A stretch of DNA of 64,000 bases, from positions 620,001 through 684,000 of the forward strand of contig NZ_FOTQ01000001.1 of NCBI RefSeq assembly GCF_900114635.1. The letters run 5' to 3'. A program made the translations under genes and the position numbers. Numbering within the stretch: the stretch's first letter is position 1; each line of letters starts with the position of its first letter. This DNA is from Shimia aestuarii (GTDB lineage: Bacteria > Pseudomonadota > Alphaproteobacteria > Rhodobacterales > Rhodobacteraceae). Under the pieces are notes generated by a model. The model saw only the letters and a program-made list of their open reading frames with translations. It did no database searches and was not told the DNA's origin. This document shows, one piece after another, positions 44,303-53,127 of this stretch.

Positions 44303-45853
44303 TGGTTTGATCCTAACAAATACTAAACCACTGCGGTCGGCATGCAGTAACCCGCAAAAAATTTGCCCGGTCCGCCTTACGTTTCCGCCTGACTTCAAAT
44401 TGTTTTTGCCCTGATAGCTTTCTTCCGCGACGAAGGCGCGACTCAGAAAATCAGCAAGTCAGCGAAAACGTTAACTTAACCTTTACACATTTGGACCCAA
44501 AATTGGAGACTTTTTGGCTTTTTTGAGGCAAAAAGTCAAAAATTCAACCTATGGCTGTGGGATTCGCGCGCCAGCGATGAGGTTTCCATGTGTGGCTTGG
44601 GGAGAGTGAACTGCGCTGGCGAATATCATGGCGAATTTGGAAACAATTACACTTGTCTGGATCGCCCGTCACATCATGATTCGTTTATGCGTTCGCTCTC
44701 GCGTCACCCCGTCTGGTTCCAACTATTGAAGTGAACGCTCTCAAGCTCGGCGGCGAAGCTTCAGAAGCCCCCCAAGTCCAAAGGCCGAGAGAAGAAGGGG
44801 AAGCCCGGCAGGCAGCGGAACCACAGGGGGAGGTTTCACACCACCACCATTAGGGTCGCCATTGCAGTTTACTGAGCATGTGTCGGTCAACTTCAAGCTA
44901 CCTTCAGTGCCGCCGTTACCGTCTGTAACCCGCTGAAAGCGCGCACCAGCAGCTGTAAACGTCAACGGCGCAGCAGCCATAAACACGATGTCTATGTCTA
45001 CGAACTGCCCCGGCTGAACAGGTCCATTCGGATCGCCCCCCTGACAGGAACCCGTCGGAGAGTTACCAAAGCAAAAATCAAACGTCGTAGAATAGCCACC
45101 GTCGTTGACCGTTTTACTTATGAACGAACTGGTCGATGTAATAGAAAAAATGGTTGCAAGTTCTGGATCAACCTGCAGCAGGAACCCTGTCAAGACACTG
45201 GAGTCGTTCGATGTATTCGACAACCTCATTGAGTAAGCGTACTGGTTGACACCGGGGTCCGGGTTAATACGGTCAATCGAAAGCGTCCCCGAAGTGACAG
45301 ATGAACCGTACGTCGCTTCAGACCAACTGAACACAGTCGCCGCGCTGGCAAGTGTGGAGCTTACACTCAAAGCGCCAAAAGCGAGAATTGCTATCAAAGT
45401 TTTTGACATTCTCATAGGCTTGATCCTAACAAACACAGAACTATTGCTGCGGGCATACGCTAACCCGCTGAACGTCCCTGGCCCGCCTTCTGTTTTCTCC
45501 TGCCTTCAGATTGCTCATACCGTAGCAGCTTTCTTCAACGGCGAACGTATGACTCAGGAGACAGGCAAGTCAGCGGAAACGTTACCTTAACGTTTACACA
45601 TTTGGCCCCAAAACTGGAGGCATTTTGGCTTTTTTAAGGCGAAAATTCAAAAATTCAATCTATGGTTGTCAGACCTGCGTGCCAGCGGTGAGGTTTCCAT
45701 ATGTCGCCTTCGAACAGTGAGTTGCGTTGACATATATAATGGCGAATTTGGAAACAATTGTGCTTATCTGGATCGCCCGTCACATCATGATTCGTTTATG
45801 CGTGCGCACTCGCGTCACCCCATCTGATTCCAACTATGGAAGTGAACGCTCAA
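43641..45853. repeat. Tandem duplication of ~1.11 kb
   Basis: Two consecutive units (about 43641-44739 and 44751-45853) share the whole VPLPA-CTERM gene and about 430 bases of upstream sequence; equivalent points are 1110 bases apart. Upstream blocks such as AATTTGGAAACAATT, GGATCGCCCGTCACATCATG and AGTGAACGCTC are nearly identical in both, although non-coding. The copies have diverged in codons and by small indels. Confidence 0.9.
44741..45415 (-). CDS. VPLPA-CTERM sorted exported protein, copy 2
   Basis: The 224-residue paralogue of the preceding gene has the same signal peptide (MRMSKTLIAILAFGALSVSS), the same cysteine pairs and the tail VVPLPAGLPLLLSAFGLGGL, LKLRRRA. Differences cluster in the middle (ITSTSSFISKTVNDGGYSTT) and before the tail. 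The conserved open frame after clear divergence implies that both copies are under selection. Confidence 0.9.
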   Translation of the reverse strand: MRMSKTLIAILAFGALSVSSTLASAATVFSWSEATYGSSVTSGTLSIDRINPDPGVNQYAYSMRLSNTSNDSSVLTGFLLQVDPELATIFSITSTSSFISKTVNDGGYSTTFDFCFGNSPTGSCQGGDPNGPVQPGQFVDIDIVFMAAAPLTFTAAGARFQRVTDGNGGTEGSLKLTDTCSVNCNGDPNGGGVKPPPVVPLPAGLPLLLSAFGLGGLLKLRRRA

Positions 45854-46177
45854 GCCATTCCGGTCAGGTTGATTGAGCCGCCGGCCTTCGTTCTTAGAGC
45901 CTCAATGTAACTTTCATGCCTGCTTCCAGGGCCGCCACAGCCCAACGGGATTGCACGCTTTGTCTACACACACGACCAAGCAGCACTCGGGCCAACGCCG
46001 CTTCGCATTTTCTCGCCAAGTTCGCACCCAACGAATACTGGCGGTGCTGGCCATAATGAGCCGGCCAGCAATTTCAACGCCCCAAATGCAAAAGGCCACG
46101 GCGACTTAAACCACCATGGCCCTTTTCATTGTGCTACCGCCTCGCCCGCGTAGTTCGGATTTGGGCAGAACTGTTTG
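45854..46177. other. Intergenic region with terminator, no gene
   Basis: About 320 bases between the second VPLPA-CTERM copy and the third CTERM gene. I see the terminator of the latter at 46088-46125 and probably the far-upstream promoter region of copy 2, but no coding region. Confidence 0.45.
46088..46125 (-). terminator. Probable intrinsic terminator
   Basis: On the reverse strand GGCCATGG ... CCGTGGCC (one wobble) is followed by TTTTGC, about 50 bases after the stop of the gene at 46178. Confidence 0.5.
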
Positions 46178-46933
46178 TCAAGCCGCCTTGCGACGACGAC
46201 GCTTGGATGCGGAAATCCCGCCGAGACCGCCCAACGCGCCCAGAAGCAAGAGAGCAGATGCAGGAACCGGGACAACCGAGATCAGGTCAATGGCGCCGTC
46301 AAAAGATGCCTGGTTCGAACGTAGTGCAAAGGCAATAGCGCCCACCTTCTCGAAATTCACGTCACCGGAGAACTCATTGAATTTCAGGAGCGGATTGAGA
46401 GTGATGGTGACGGTTTCAGTGTAATCTGAGAAGCCACCTTCTGTGTCCCAAACCCTCATCTCAAATTCCAAAACACCGTTGAGATCGAAATCTGTAACAC
46501 CGAAAAAGAAAGCGTTATCCTTACCACCTTTGGTCAGGTCTATACCCCCGAGGCCACCAGTTGCGATCGACCCAATGTCGACGCCGTCATACCCGCCAAC
46601 ACCATCGTAAACTATCAAACCAGTTCCGGTTACCCCGGATGCATTTGAAAAGGTCAACTCACTTCTGGAAGTGTTGACGGAGTCAGACGACAGAAGGGTC
46701 GTCTTGCCTTGGTTAATAATATCTCCTGACGGATCGGTAGTCACACGCATGTCGCGCGCGCCTCCAATGACCGATCCATCCAAAATTTCAGAGTACGATG
46801 GAGACACGCCGTCCGGGTCGGCAGTCACTTTCTGGAAAGAGGTGAAATGATCGATGATCGTCTTAGCCTGTGCAACCGGCGCAGCCAGCGTCGCCAGCGC
46901 AATTACCGAAAGTGCCGTACTAAACTTTTTCAT
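46178..46933 (-). CDS. VPxPA-CTERM (PEP-CTERM-like) exported protein
   Basis: The 251-residue protein has a signal peptide ending APVAQA before KTIIDHF, a beta-rich extracellular domain, and the C-terminal tail VVPVPASALLLLGALGGLGG with SKRRRRKAA. This is the sorting signal type shared with the two genes before it. There are no cysteines in the mature part. The body shows no enzyme motif; a matrix or biofilm role is inferred from neighbours. Confidence 0.85.
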   Translation of the reverse strand: MKKFSTALSVIALATLAAPVAQAKTIIDHFTSFQKVTADPDGVSPSYSEILDGSVIGGARDMRVTTDPSGDIINQGKTTLLSSDSVNTSRSELTFSNASGVTGTGLIVYDGVGGYDGVDIGSIATGGLGGIDLTKGGKDNAFFFGVTDFDLNGVLEFEMRVWDTEGGFSDYTETVTITLNPLLKFNEFSGDVNFEKVGAIAFALRSNQASFDGAIDLISVVPVPASALLLLGALGGLGGISASKRRRRKAA

Positions 46934-47267
46934 ATTGCTTTGCCCTCACACTAAACGTTCGCTCGCAATAATGACACTTCGTGACAAGCGACCAAAGGTT
47001 GAAACTACCGGTATTTATAGCGCTTTATCGCCCTCGATGTCAACGAAATGCGGCGAAAAGGAGGCAGCCGAGGGGCCCAGGGCCACAATCTCGCCACGAC
47101 TCGTTGGCAAAAGTGAAACAATTGGACGGAAATGTCGCGCATTTGGGGTCCACTGTTGCCAAATCAGAAACCTTCTTATCAACTTCCCAGCACTCACAAG
47201 GTTGTCCACAAGATGGATTAACCCCAAAAAACGTGTTTGACGCGCCGGGCAGAATGCGCTTTTGAGC
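46934..47267. promoter_or_regulatory. Divergent intergenic region, CTERM gene / rhomboid
   Basis: About 330 bases with the promoters of both divergent genes. No gene seen; the overlapping open frames have no coding character. Confidence 0.4.
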
Positions 47268-47930
47268 ATGGAATGGCGAGCTTTTGCACTGGAGGCAAAG
47301 CTGAAACCGAATCGTTTTTTCCTCTATCTGCTTATCACTGCATGCTGCGTGATCGAGATCGCTTTGAGCGTTGCAGACCACGGACTACTCTGGTCTACGC
47401 ACCTGAGGCGACTTGTGCTCGAGTACGGAGCGTTTTGGCCCGGCCTTCTGGGGAATTGGCAGCCAAATTATTCTGCCCAGCCATATACGATGTTCCTAAC
47501 GCACAGCTTCCTGCACAGCGGCCCGATACATTTGACTGTTAATATGATCACGCTCTGGTCGCTGGCGCGACCGGTCCTAGTCCGTATGGGCCAAGGAAAA
47601 TTTTTGGTCCTTTATGTCGCAACCACTCTTGGAGGGGGCGCCGGGTTTGCACTCTTCGCCCCCGGCTTGCAACCGATGGTAGGGGCATCGGGCGCACTAT
47701 TTGGTTTGTTGGGCGCATTGATGGCCTGCGCATTCGTGCACCCAGACGCAGACAAAGTGGACCGGCGCCACATTTCTTTGACGGTTCTGGCCCTCGCTGG
47801 TTTCAACCTTGTGCTTTGGTGGGCATTGGGAGGACAACTTGCTTGGCAAGCTCACCTGGGAGGGTTCATCGTCGGTTGGATCGCCGGCCCGCTGATCGCC
47901 CCTACTCCGGACAACGAACACACCGAGTAA
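47268..47930 (+). CDS. Rhomboid family intramembrane serine protease
   Basis: The 220-residue protein has about six membrane helices. Catalytic elements are Ser141 in GASGALFG and His196 in WQAHLGGFIVGW, with the oxyanion-supporting HSFLHSGPIHLTVN (His79, Asn92). It would cut membrane proteins within the bilayer. Its neighbours are genes for CTERM-anchored proteins, so surface-protein release is a reasonable hypothesis. A TTG start at 47262 adds two residues. Confidence 0.9.
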   Translation: MEWRAFALEAKLKPNRFFLYLLITACCVIEIALSVADHGLLWSTHLRRLVLEYGAFWPGLLGNWQPNYSAQPYTMFLTHSFLHSGPIHLTVNMITLWSLARPVLVRMGQGKFLVLYVATTLGGGAGFALFAPGLQPMVGASGALFGLLGALMACAFVHPDADKVDRRHISLTVLALAGFNLVLWWALGGQLAWQAHLGGFIVGWIAGPLIAPTPDNEHTE

Positions 47931-48069
47931 TCCTGTACCCCATTGCGACGATCAGTCGGGCGGCAAATAAGGAACGCGTTTGAACCCGCGAAAACGTACA
48001 CGACATTCAAACGCGCCTTTGGCGCTCATCCTCTTCCAGCGACAAACCATCCTGCGGTACCGCCAGGCC

Positions 48070-48165
48070 GGTGCTGTCAAACGGATTCGAACTCGTCTCA
48101 GCTTGGGCAGTGATGTCGCCCTTTGTTCCGCGCATAGACCGCGCTACTCTGCGGAGCAGCGACGC
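48070..48165. repeat. Truncated IS6-family end
   Basis: GGTGCTGTCAAACGGATTCG and the following AACTCGTCTCAGCTTGG match the terminal sequence of the complete IS6 element that starts at 48210, in the same orientation; similarity continues to about 48165 (TTCCGCGCATAGACCGCGC). It is a remnant of a second copy. Confidence 0.75.
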
Positions 48166-48209
48166 GACTACCGTCCTCAGGAAAGGGCGGTTATCCGTTT
48201 CGGTTGAAA

Positions 48210-49023
48210 GGTGCTGCCAGACCAATTCGAACTCGTCTCAGCTTGGACAGTATCACTGTCCCTATTCCGCGCAGAGACCGCGCCACTCAGATAGAGCAGC
48301 GGCCCGGTTCAACTTGAAATTTGATCTTGAGTAGAGGCTGCGTTCTGCGTTGAAGAGGTTGTAGACTGAGGCGTGTATGGCGGCGAATTTCTGAAGACTT
48401 CGCATGCGCCTGAAACGCAACATTGCCCGCTCCCTTCGTCGAAAAGGCAAGTGCGAGTTCTCAACTCGATTATTGAGCCAACGACCCGTTTTCTGTTTGT
48501 GGGCGTTTCCGAGTTCTTTCATCGCAGCCCCGTACGACCTCAATCTGTCCGTCACGATCACTTCCGGTTGCCCATGCTTGCGCATTGCTTTTCTTAGGAA
48601 TTTTAGCGCAGCCTTCTTGTCCCGCTTCCTCGTGACAAAACTTTCGAGCACCTCGCCTTCGTGGTCAACGGCACGCCAGAGGTAATGCCGCTCACCGTTG
48701 ATCTTCACGAAAACCTCATCCAGGTGCCAACGCCAGTGGCTAGCTTTCATTCCGCAGATGCGGCGCTTGCTGATCTCAGACGCGAACATCGGACCAAACC
48801 GATGCCACCAGTATCGAACGGCTTCATGGCTTACATCGACGCCCCGCTCATGCAGAAGATCCTCTACATTGCGAAGCGACAGTGGGAAGCGAACGTATAA
48901 CATGACGGCGAGCCGAATGATTTCCGGGCTCGTTTTGAAATAGCGAAACGGCGATCTTTTGGTCATGACGCGACGCTACAAAACCGCCCTACCCGCCTCA
49001 AGCCGGTTTTCTTTGACAACACC
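48210..49023 (-). mobile_element. Complete IS6-family insertion sequence
   Basis: The inverted ends are GGTGCTGCCAGACCAA at 48210 and, on the other strand, GGTGTTGTCAAAGAAA ending at 49023, which gives 814 bp around a full transposase gene. The flanking eight bases (GGTTGAAA and TGCCGATG) do not match, so this copy did not arise by a simple insertion or has since lost one flank. The right end cuts an ABC ATPase gene. Confidence 0.8.
48262..48966 (-). CDS. IS6-family DDE transposase
   Basis: The 234-residue protein is complete: the N-terminal helix-turn-helix region (FKTSPEIIRLAVMLYVRFPL; SLRNVEDLLHERGVDVSHEA) and the DDE triad with Asp in WHLDEVFVKI, Asp in VIVTDRLRSYGAAM and Glu in NNRVENSHLPFRRRERAM. 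Length and motifs are typical of IS6. No frameshift, so it could be active. Confidence 0.93.
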   Translation of the reverse strand: MTKRSPFRYFKTSPEIIRLAVMLYVRFPLSLRNVEDLLHERGVDVSHEAVRYWWHRFGPMFASEISKRRICGMKASHWRWHLDEVFVKINGERHYLWRAVDHEGEVLESFVTRKRDKKAALKFLRKAMRKHGQPEVIVTDRLRSYGAAMKELGNAHKQKTGRWLNNRVENSHLPFRRRERAMLRFRRMRSLQKFAAIHASVYNLFNAERSLYSRSNFKLNRAAALSEWRGLCAE

Positions 49024-49282
49024 TGCCGATGTGATCCACCCGGAACCGGTCCCGCGCACCACCGCGCAGGGCGCCGAGGTCCTGATCCGCCAGGCGGATG
49101 ACCCCCTTCGGCACATCGACCACGCCTGCGATCGCGGACAGCAAGGTCGATTTTCCGCAGCCGCTCGGTCCATGAAGAAACAGGCTCTCGCCGGACGCCA
49201 GAGACAGCGCGCCAATCTCCAGCGTGCTGCGCTCCGCGCCCGGCCATCGGTAGACAAGCCGTTCAATCCGCAATGGGTGCAT
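49024..49282 (-). pseudogene. ABC transporter ATPase, N-terminal fragment cut by IS6
   Basis: From ATG 49282 the frame reads as the first ~85 residues of a LolD/MacB-type ATPase: LRIERLVYRWPGAERSTLEI, Walker A LHGPSGCGKSTLL, GVIRLADQDLGALRG and RFRVDHIG. It then runs into the IS6 end at 49023. Signature and Walker B parts are missing. Confidence 0.85.
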
Positions 49283-49357
49283 GCAGCGGCCTCCCGCAAG
49301 CGCGGTCGCCCGCCCCGATGTCCCAATCAGCGGCCCATTTAACTGACGGGCGCTCTA

Positions 49358-49618
49358 TTAAACCGCGCCGTCTTTCATGATCAGGCCGAAGTTGGCTTAC
49401 GCGTCGCCGATGAGGTCGAGGTTCTCCAGCGGGTCGGCAAACGAGTCTTCCGCGATCGCGCCAAGTGGGCCTTCCCGATAGGGATGGCGCGGACCAATCA
49501 TCATAAGCAGTTCCGCGTTGTCCAGTGTCACCAACCTGAGAGCCTCTTCGGAGAACAAGTTCTTCAGCTTTGTCATCAACCTGGGATGGTTCACTGTCTC
49601 CGCAAGAGCTTGCGGCAA
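49358..49618 (-). pseudogene. Amidohydrolase C-terminal fragment
   Basis: NAELLMMIGPRHPYREGPLG, AIAEDSFAD, PLENLDLIGDA and, after a TAA stop, ANFGLIMKDGAV match the C-terminus of the amidohydrolase family represented in full at 50376-51737 (there ALSGLKNPYPDAPLGVI and NIDLIMKDGVIYK). A few residues between AD and PLEN are missing and the N-terminal three quarters are absent, so this is a dead paralogue. Confidence 0.75.
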
Positions 49619-49674
49619 GACGCTCCGAGGTCTTTGCCTTCTCTGTGAATAAGGATATCACTCAGGTTTATCCA

Positions 49675-50337
49675 TCACTGCGTCCCGCCGTGGCCCGGCA
49701 GTCGAGTGATGACTTCTATAGTAACCGGCTCGGTCAGCATCTGTCCGTTGAGATAGGGTATATCGACCGATCCATCCGCTGGCTTGCCGTGGATGGTCCG
49801 CACCACTTCCATGCCCTCGACCACGCGTCCGAAAGCGGCGAAACCGAGGCCATCATCATTACGGCTCGAGCCGTAATCGAGCCCCGGCTGATCTCCAACG
49901 GATATGAAAAACTCTGAAGAGGCAGTTCCCGCCTCCGCTCGCGCCATCGAGAGTGTCCCGTCCGTGTGGCGTATGCCAGTGTCGCGCGTTGATTCATGCG
50001 CGATCGGTGGAAACGGGGGCTCGCGGCCCGCCATGCCACCCTGGATGACCTCGATAGCTGGGGTGCCTGTATCGTTTTCCGAGTTAACCGTCCGGTAGAA
50101 GCTGCCACCGTCGAAATAGCCGCCCTCCACGTAGCGCAGGAAATTGGCCACGGTAACCGGTGCCTTTTCGGCGTACAGCTCCACGCGGATATCCCCCTCG
50201 GCCGTTTGGATCATCACCTCAACGGTAGATGCATCCTGTGCGTGGCTGTACTGACCTGGAAGCAGGACGAGCATCAGGAGCGCGTAAAGCGTGCAGTGAA
50301 ACGAGGTTCGCATGCGATTGGTCATGGGTGTCTTCAT
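49675..50337 (-). CDS. Exported cyclophilin-type peptidyl-prolyl isomerase
   Basis: The ATG at 50337, with GGAG seven bases upstream, gives 220 residues: a signal peptide (LYALLMLVLLPGQYSHA) and a cyclophilin domain with GDIRVELYAEKAPVTVANFL, SFYRTVN, VIQGGMAG, GTLSMARAEAGTASSEFFIS and FGRVVEGMEVV. The active-site arginine of FYR is present; the FHR/FYRV segment fits bacterial PpiA. It should assist folding in the periplasm. It follows the amidohydrolase gene on the same strand. Confidence 0.9.
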   Translation of the reverse strand: MKTPMTNRMRTSFHCTLYALLMLVLLPGQYSHAQDASTVEVMIQTAEGDIRVELYAEKAPVTVANFLRYVEGGYFDGGSFYRTVNSENDTGTPAIEVIQGGMAGREPPFPPIAHESTRDTGIRHTDGTLSMARAEAGTASSEFFISVGDQPGLDYGSSRNDDGLGFAAFGRVVEGMEVVRTIHGKPADGSVDIPYLNGQMLTEPVTIEVITRLPGHGGTQ

Positions 50338-50375
50338 GGTCGGCTCCTTCACTATTGGCAGGGCTCTCGGCCGGC

Positions 50376-51737
50376 TTACTTGACAGTGTTCTTGTAGATC
50401 ACGCCATCCTTCATGATCAGGTCGATGTTCCTTTCTGCGTCCATCAGGAGCTTGATATCCGTGGTCGGGTCGCCGTTGACCAGGATGATATCGGCATAGG
50501 CGCCGGATTGGATGACTCCGAGCGGAGCGTCGGGATAGGGATTTTTCAGTCCGGACAGCGCCAGGACTTGGGCGTTGTTTCCAGTGACTTGCTGCATTTG
50601 CTCGATGGGTGACCAGAATTCGTCGCGGAAGGCAAATTCCTTCGTGAAGTTCTTAAATATCTCATCGCTGCCAAACACGTCAGTTCCCCAAAGGATCTTA
50701 AGTTCGTATTTCCTTGCCAGATCAAACGCATTGCGCGTTCCTTCGGCGACTATCGCCAACTTCGCCTGCTGGATCGGAGCTTGGAATTGCGGGTTTCCAG
50801 ACACGTCCTGAAGCGGCAGGAAGGCCTGCGGCGAATAGAAGACGCCCAGTTCCTTCATGCGCTTCACGGTATCTTCTTCCAGAACAAGCCCGTGCTCGAT
50901 GACCCTGACACCTGCATCGAGGGCGTTGGAGACGCTGTTGTTCAGTTGCGCGTGCACCGTTACGTAGGTTCCATAGCGGGTCGCCTCTTCCACAGCAGCT
51001 TTAAGCTCTTCGTGCGTGTACTGGGCGGCCTGCAGCGGGTCGGTGAAGCTGGTCACGCCGCCGCCGGCTAGGATTTTTATGTGCGACGCGCCGCGAAACA
51101 GCAATTCGCGAACAGTACGACGGACATCGTCGGCGCCGTCAGCGATAAGCGTATGCTTGTAACGGTTGGCGGTGCCACCAAATTCGGGCCCGTCTAGAAC
51201 CGGATGCCCATCGGACGGCATGCGGAAATCGCCGTGACCTGAGGTCTGCCCGATGCCTGCGCCACCACAATAAATCCGCGGACCGCTGAAGACATCCGCA
51301 TCGATAGCTCTCTTGACGCCAAAACAATTGCCACCCATGTCGCGCACGGTCGTAAACCCCGACATCAGGTAATCATTGGCCCGCTTTGCCGCGCGGGCAC
51401 CTTGTTCAAAAGTATCCTGGCTGATCAGCAGTTGGACCGGATCGGTGTGAAGCATGATATGGGCATGCCCCTCGATCAGCCCGGGCATCAGCGTGCGACC
51501 ACCGCCGTCGATCACCCTGCCCCCTGCAACTGCAAGCGGTTCGGTGGAAACTGCGGTGATCAGGTTGTCCGTCACCACGACATTGGCATTCGTAATCAGG
51601 GCTTCGTTCACGCCGTCAAAGACGTTGACGTTCGTGAACAGGATCGGCCCGGAGGCGTCCTGAGCCGCCGCCGGCAGGGCGACGCTGACGGCGACGGCAA
51701 GCGCTGCGGTCAAGGTCTTTGGGTTCAGTTTTCGCAT
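50376..51737 (-). CDS. Exported metal-dependent amidohydrolase
   Basis: The 453-residue protein has a signal peptide (TLTAALAVAVSVALPAAAQ) and an amidohydrolase barrel: GLIEGHAHIML supplies two metal-binding histidines, HIKILAGGGV the carbamylated-lysine strand, VTVHAQLNNSVSNAL and VIEHGLVLEED further histidines, and ILWGTDVFG the catalytic aspartate. It resembles imidazolonepropionase-like and Xaa-Pro dipeptidase-like members. Substrate unknown; an amide, lactone or lactam is likely. A dead paralogue fragment lies at 49358. Confidence 0.88.
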   Translation of the reverse strand: MRKLNPKTLTAALAVAVSVALPAAAQDASGPILFTNVNVFDGVNEALITNANVVVTDNLITAVSTEPLAVAGGRVIDGGGRTLMPGLIEGHAHIMLHTDPVQLLISQDTFEQGARAAKRANDYLMSGFTTVRDMGGNCFGVKRAIDADVFSGPRIYCGGAGIGQTSGHGDFRMPSDGHPVLDGPEFGGTANRYKHTLIADGADDVRRTVRELLFRGASHIKILAGGGVTSFTDPLQAAQYTHEELKAAVEEATRYGTYVTVHAQLNNSVSNALDAGVRVIEHGLVLEEDTVKRMKELGVFYSPQAFLPLQDVSGNPQFQAPIQQAKLAIVAEGTRNAFDLARKYELKILWGTDVFGSDEIFKNFTKEFAFRDEFWSPIEQMQQVTGNNAQVLALSGLKNPYPDAPLGVIQSGAYADIILVNGDPTTDIKLLMDAERNIDLIMKDGVIYKNTVK

Positions 51738-51966
51738 CTGGTTTCTCTTTCTGTCAGATGAGCTTCGAGAGTGTCCCGATCGATGTTGAACAAGCGTGAT
51801 ATGCGGCGTCGTGAACTCGTGCGGTTCGAAGCGCTGAGCGACCGGAAGCTCTTCGCCGAGAGAACCTGTGCGATTTTTCCACTCAGTTCATCGTAGCAGG
51901 AAAGCATTTGGAGGATTTCTCACCAAAGAAATCGATGAGAAATCCTCGCAAGGTTACTGCAAGCCT
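51738..51966. promoter_or_regulatory. Upstream region of the amidohydrolase
   Basis: About 230 bases with the amidohydrolase promoter and the hairpin at 51911-51947. A weak reverse frame is present but shows no family features. Confidence 0.4.
51911..51947 (-). terminator. 12-bp inverted repeat after the C-N hydrolase gene
   Basis: GAGGATTTCTCA and TGAGAAATCCTC form a perfect stem with a 13-base loop, 20 bases beyond the stop of the gene at 51967. There is no T-run in that direction, so it may be an mRNA-stabilising hairpin or an operator. Confidence 0.5.
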
Positions 51967-53019
51967 TTACAGGAACTCGAAAGGCTCAGCCTCTTCGAAC
52001 TGGGAGGAGACTTCTCCTGAAAGCGGGCGGTCCTTTGAGACCTTGAGGGTCATCGTTTTTGCCCCGGGTTGCAGATCAACTTTATTCAAGTCGACCCAGA
52101 ACACAGTGGGTGAAACTGCCGAGTCAAAGTAATAGGTCTTGGCACTGTGGTCGGACACGGTGCGCCATAGGGTAATGGCGCTCATGGGATTCTCCGGGCT
52201 GTTCATCCCGATCGGGGGGCTGATATTCCGCATCACGGAAAACACGCTGGCCAGCGACATATTCTGATCTTCGAACTTTTGCAGTCTATTCAGCATCCAG
52301 TCCAGTCTTACCAACCGGTCAGTTGGACTTAGCGTTCCTGGAAGGAATTTATCGCCATTCACTCCTTTCCAGTACTCAAGCAGCTTGAGTTGTGTCGAGA
52401 AGTCCGGGTCGTTGGTCATGATATTGTATTCACGGCCATGATGGATCACGAGTTCGCCGTCAATATACTCGAAAATCGCAGAGTCCCCTGACGCGTCGGA
52501 GATCGCCATGTGTATTTCCGCGGCGACGCCATTTGCAACCGGCTTGGACACAATCGTGAACGGCGGATCCTGCATGGCTGCCACGGCCTCTTCAACCGTG
52601 GCGAAGTTGTCGAGGAAATACTGCAACCAGGCGCCAATGCTGATCGTCGGCTTCCCGGTTACGGCCGGGTCACCGTAATCGCTGTCGGAAAGATACTGCA
52701 TGCCTCCGGCGAGGCCTTTCTCGTTGATGCCATCCGCCGATGCGGTGCCGTAGAATGATGTGATGACGGATCCATATTTCGAGGTCCAGGTCAGTTCGTT
52801 GTCGCTGCCCCCTCCTTTGCGTTCCACGCCTTGCGGGAAAATCCACAGATCGCTGGCAAGGTCGGGGTCGACCCAGTCCATGCTACGTCCGGTAATGAAC
52901 GACCCGTTACCAGTTTCCACCAGAATTCGGGAACAAGCGTTCGCCGGCTGCAGCGTTGTAGAGAGAACAAGGCCAGTAGCCAAGGCAAGGTACAGGCCAT
53001 TTCTTAGCTTCTTCATCAT
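51967..53019 (-). CDS. Linear amide C-N hydrolase (choloylglycine hydrolase / penicillin V acylase family)
   Basis: The ATG at 53019, with GGAGG ten bases upstream, gives 350 residues. The signal peptide ends at ANA and exposes Cys29 (CSRILVETGNGSFITGRSMD), the N-terminal nucleophile of this Ntn family. The Arg of CSR, the Asp of RSMDW and the asparagine in NIMTNDP, all family active-site residues, are present. Members hydrolyse bile-acid amides, penicillin V or acyl-homoserine lactones. The periplasmic location and a neighbouring beta-barrel-like protein suggest scavenging or signal degradation. Confidence 0.9.
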   Translation of the reverse strand: MMKKLRNGLYLALATGLVLSTTLQPANACSRILVETGNGSFITGRSMDWVDPDLASDLWIFPQGVERKGGGSDNELTWTSKYGSVITSFYGTASADGINEKGLAGGMQYLSDSDYGDPAVTGKPTISIGAWLQYFLDNFATVEEAVAAMQDPPFTIVSKPVANGVAAEIHMAISDASGDSAIFEYIDGELVIHHGREYNIMTNDPDFSTQLKLLEYWKGVNGDKFLPGTLSPTDRLVRLDWMLNRLQKFEDQNMSLASVFSVMRNISPPIGMNSPENPMSAITLWRTVSDHSAKTYYFDSAVSPTVFWVDLNKVDLQPGAKTMTLKVSKDRPLSGEVSSQFEEAEPFEFL

Positions 53020-53127
53020 GTCTTCACATCCTCCAAGGTTCGTGATGATCTTTCCCAAGTGGGTTTCGTTGACGAGCATGGCGCCGCCCTTCACACCTGC
53101 GGGCGACGTTTATTGCGGCAAGGGCGG

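Noticed and set aside
48185-48989. GGGCGGTT sequences as the IS6 inverted ends
   Set aside because: They give a plausible length but match over only eight bases; the GGTGYTGYC ends at 48210 and 49023 match better, recur at 48070 and 59400, and coincide with the break in the ABC ATPase gene.
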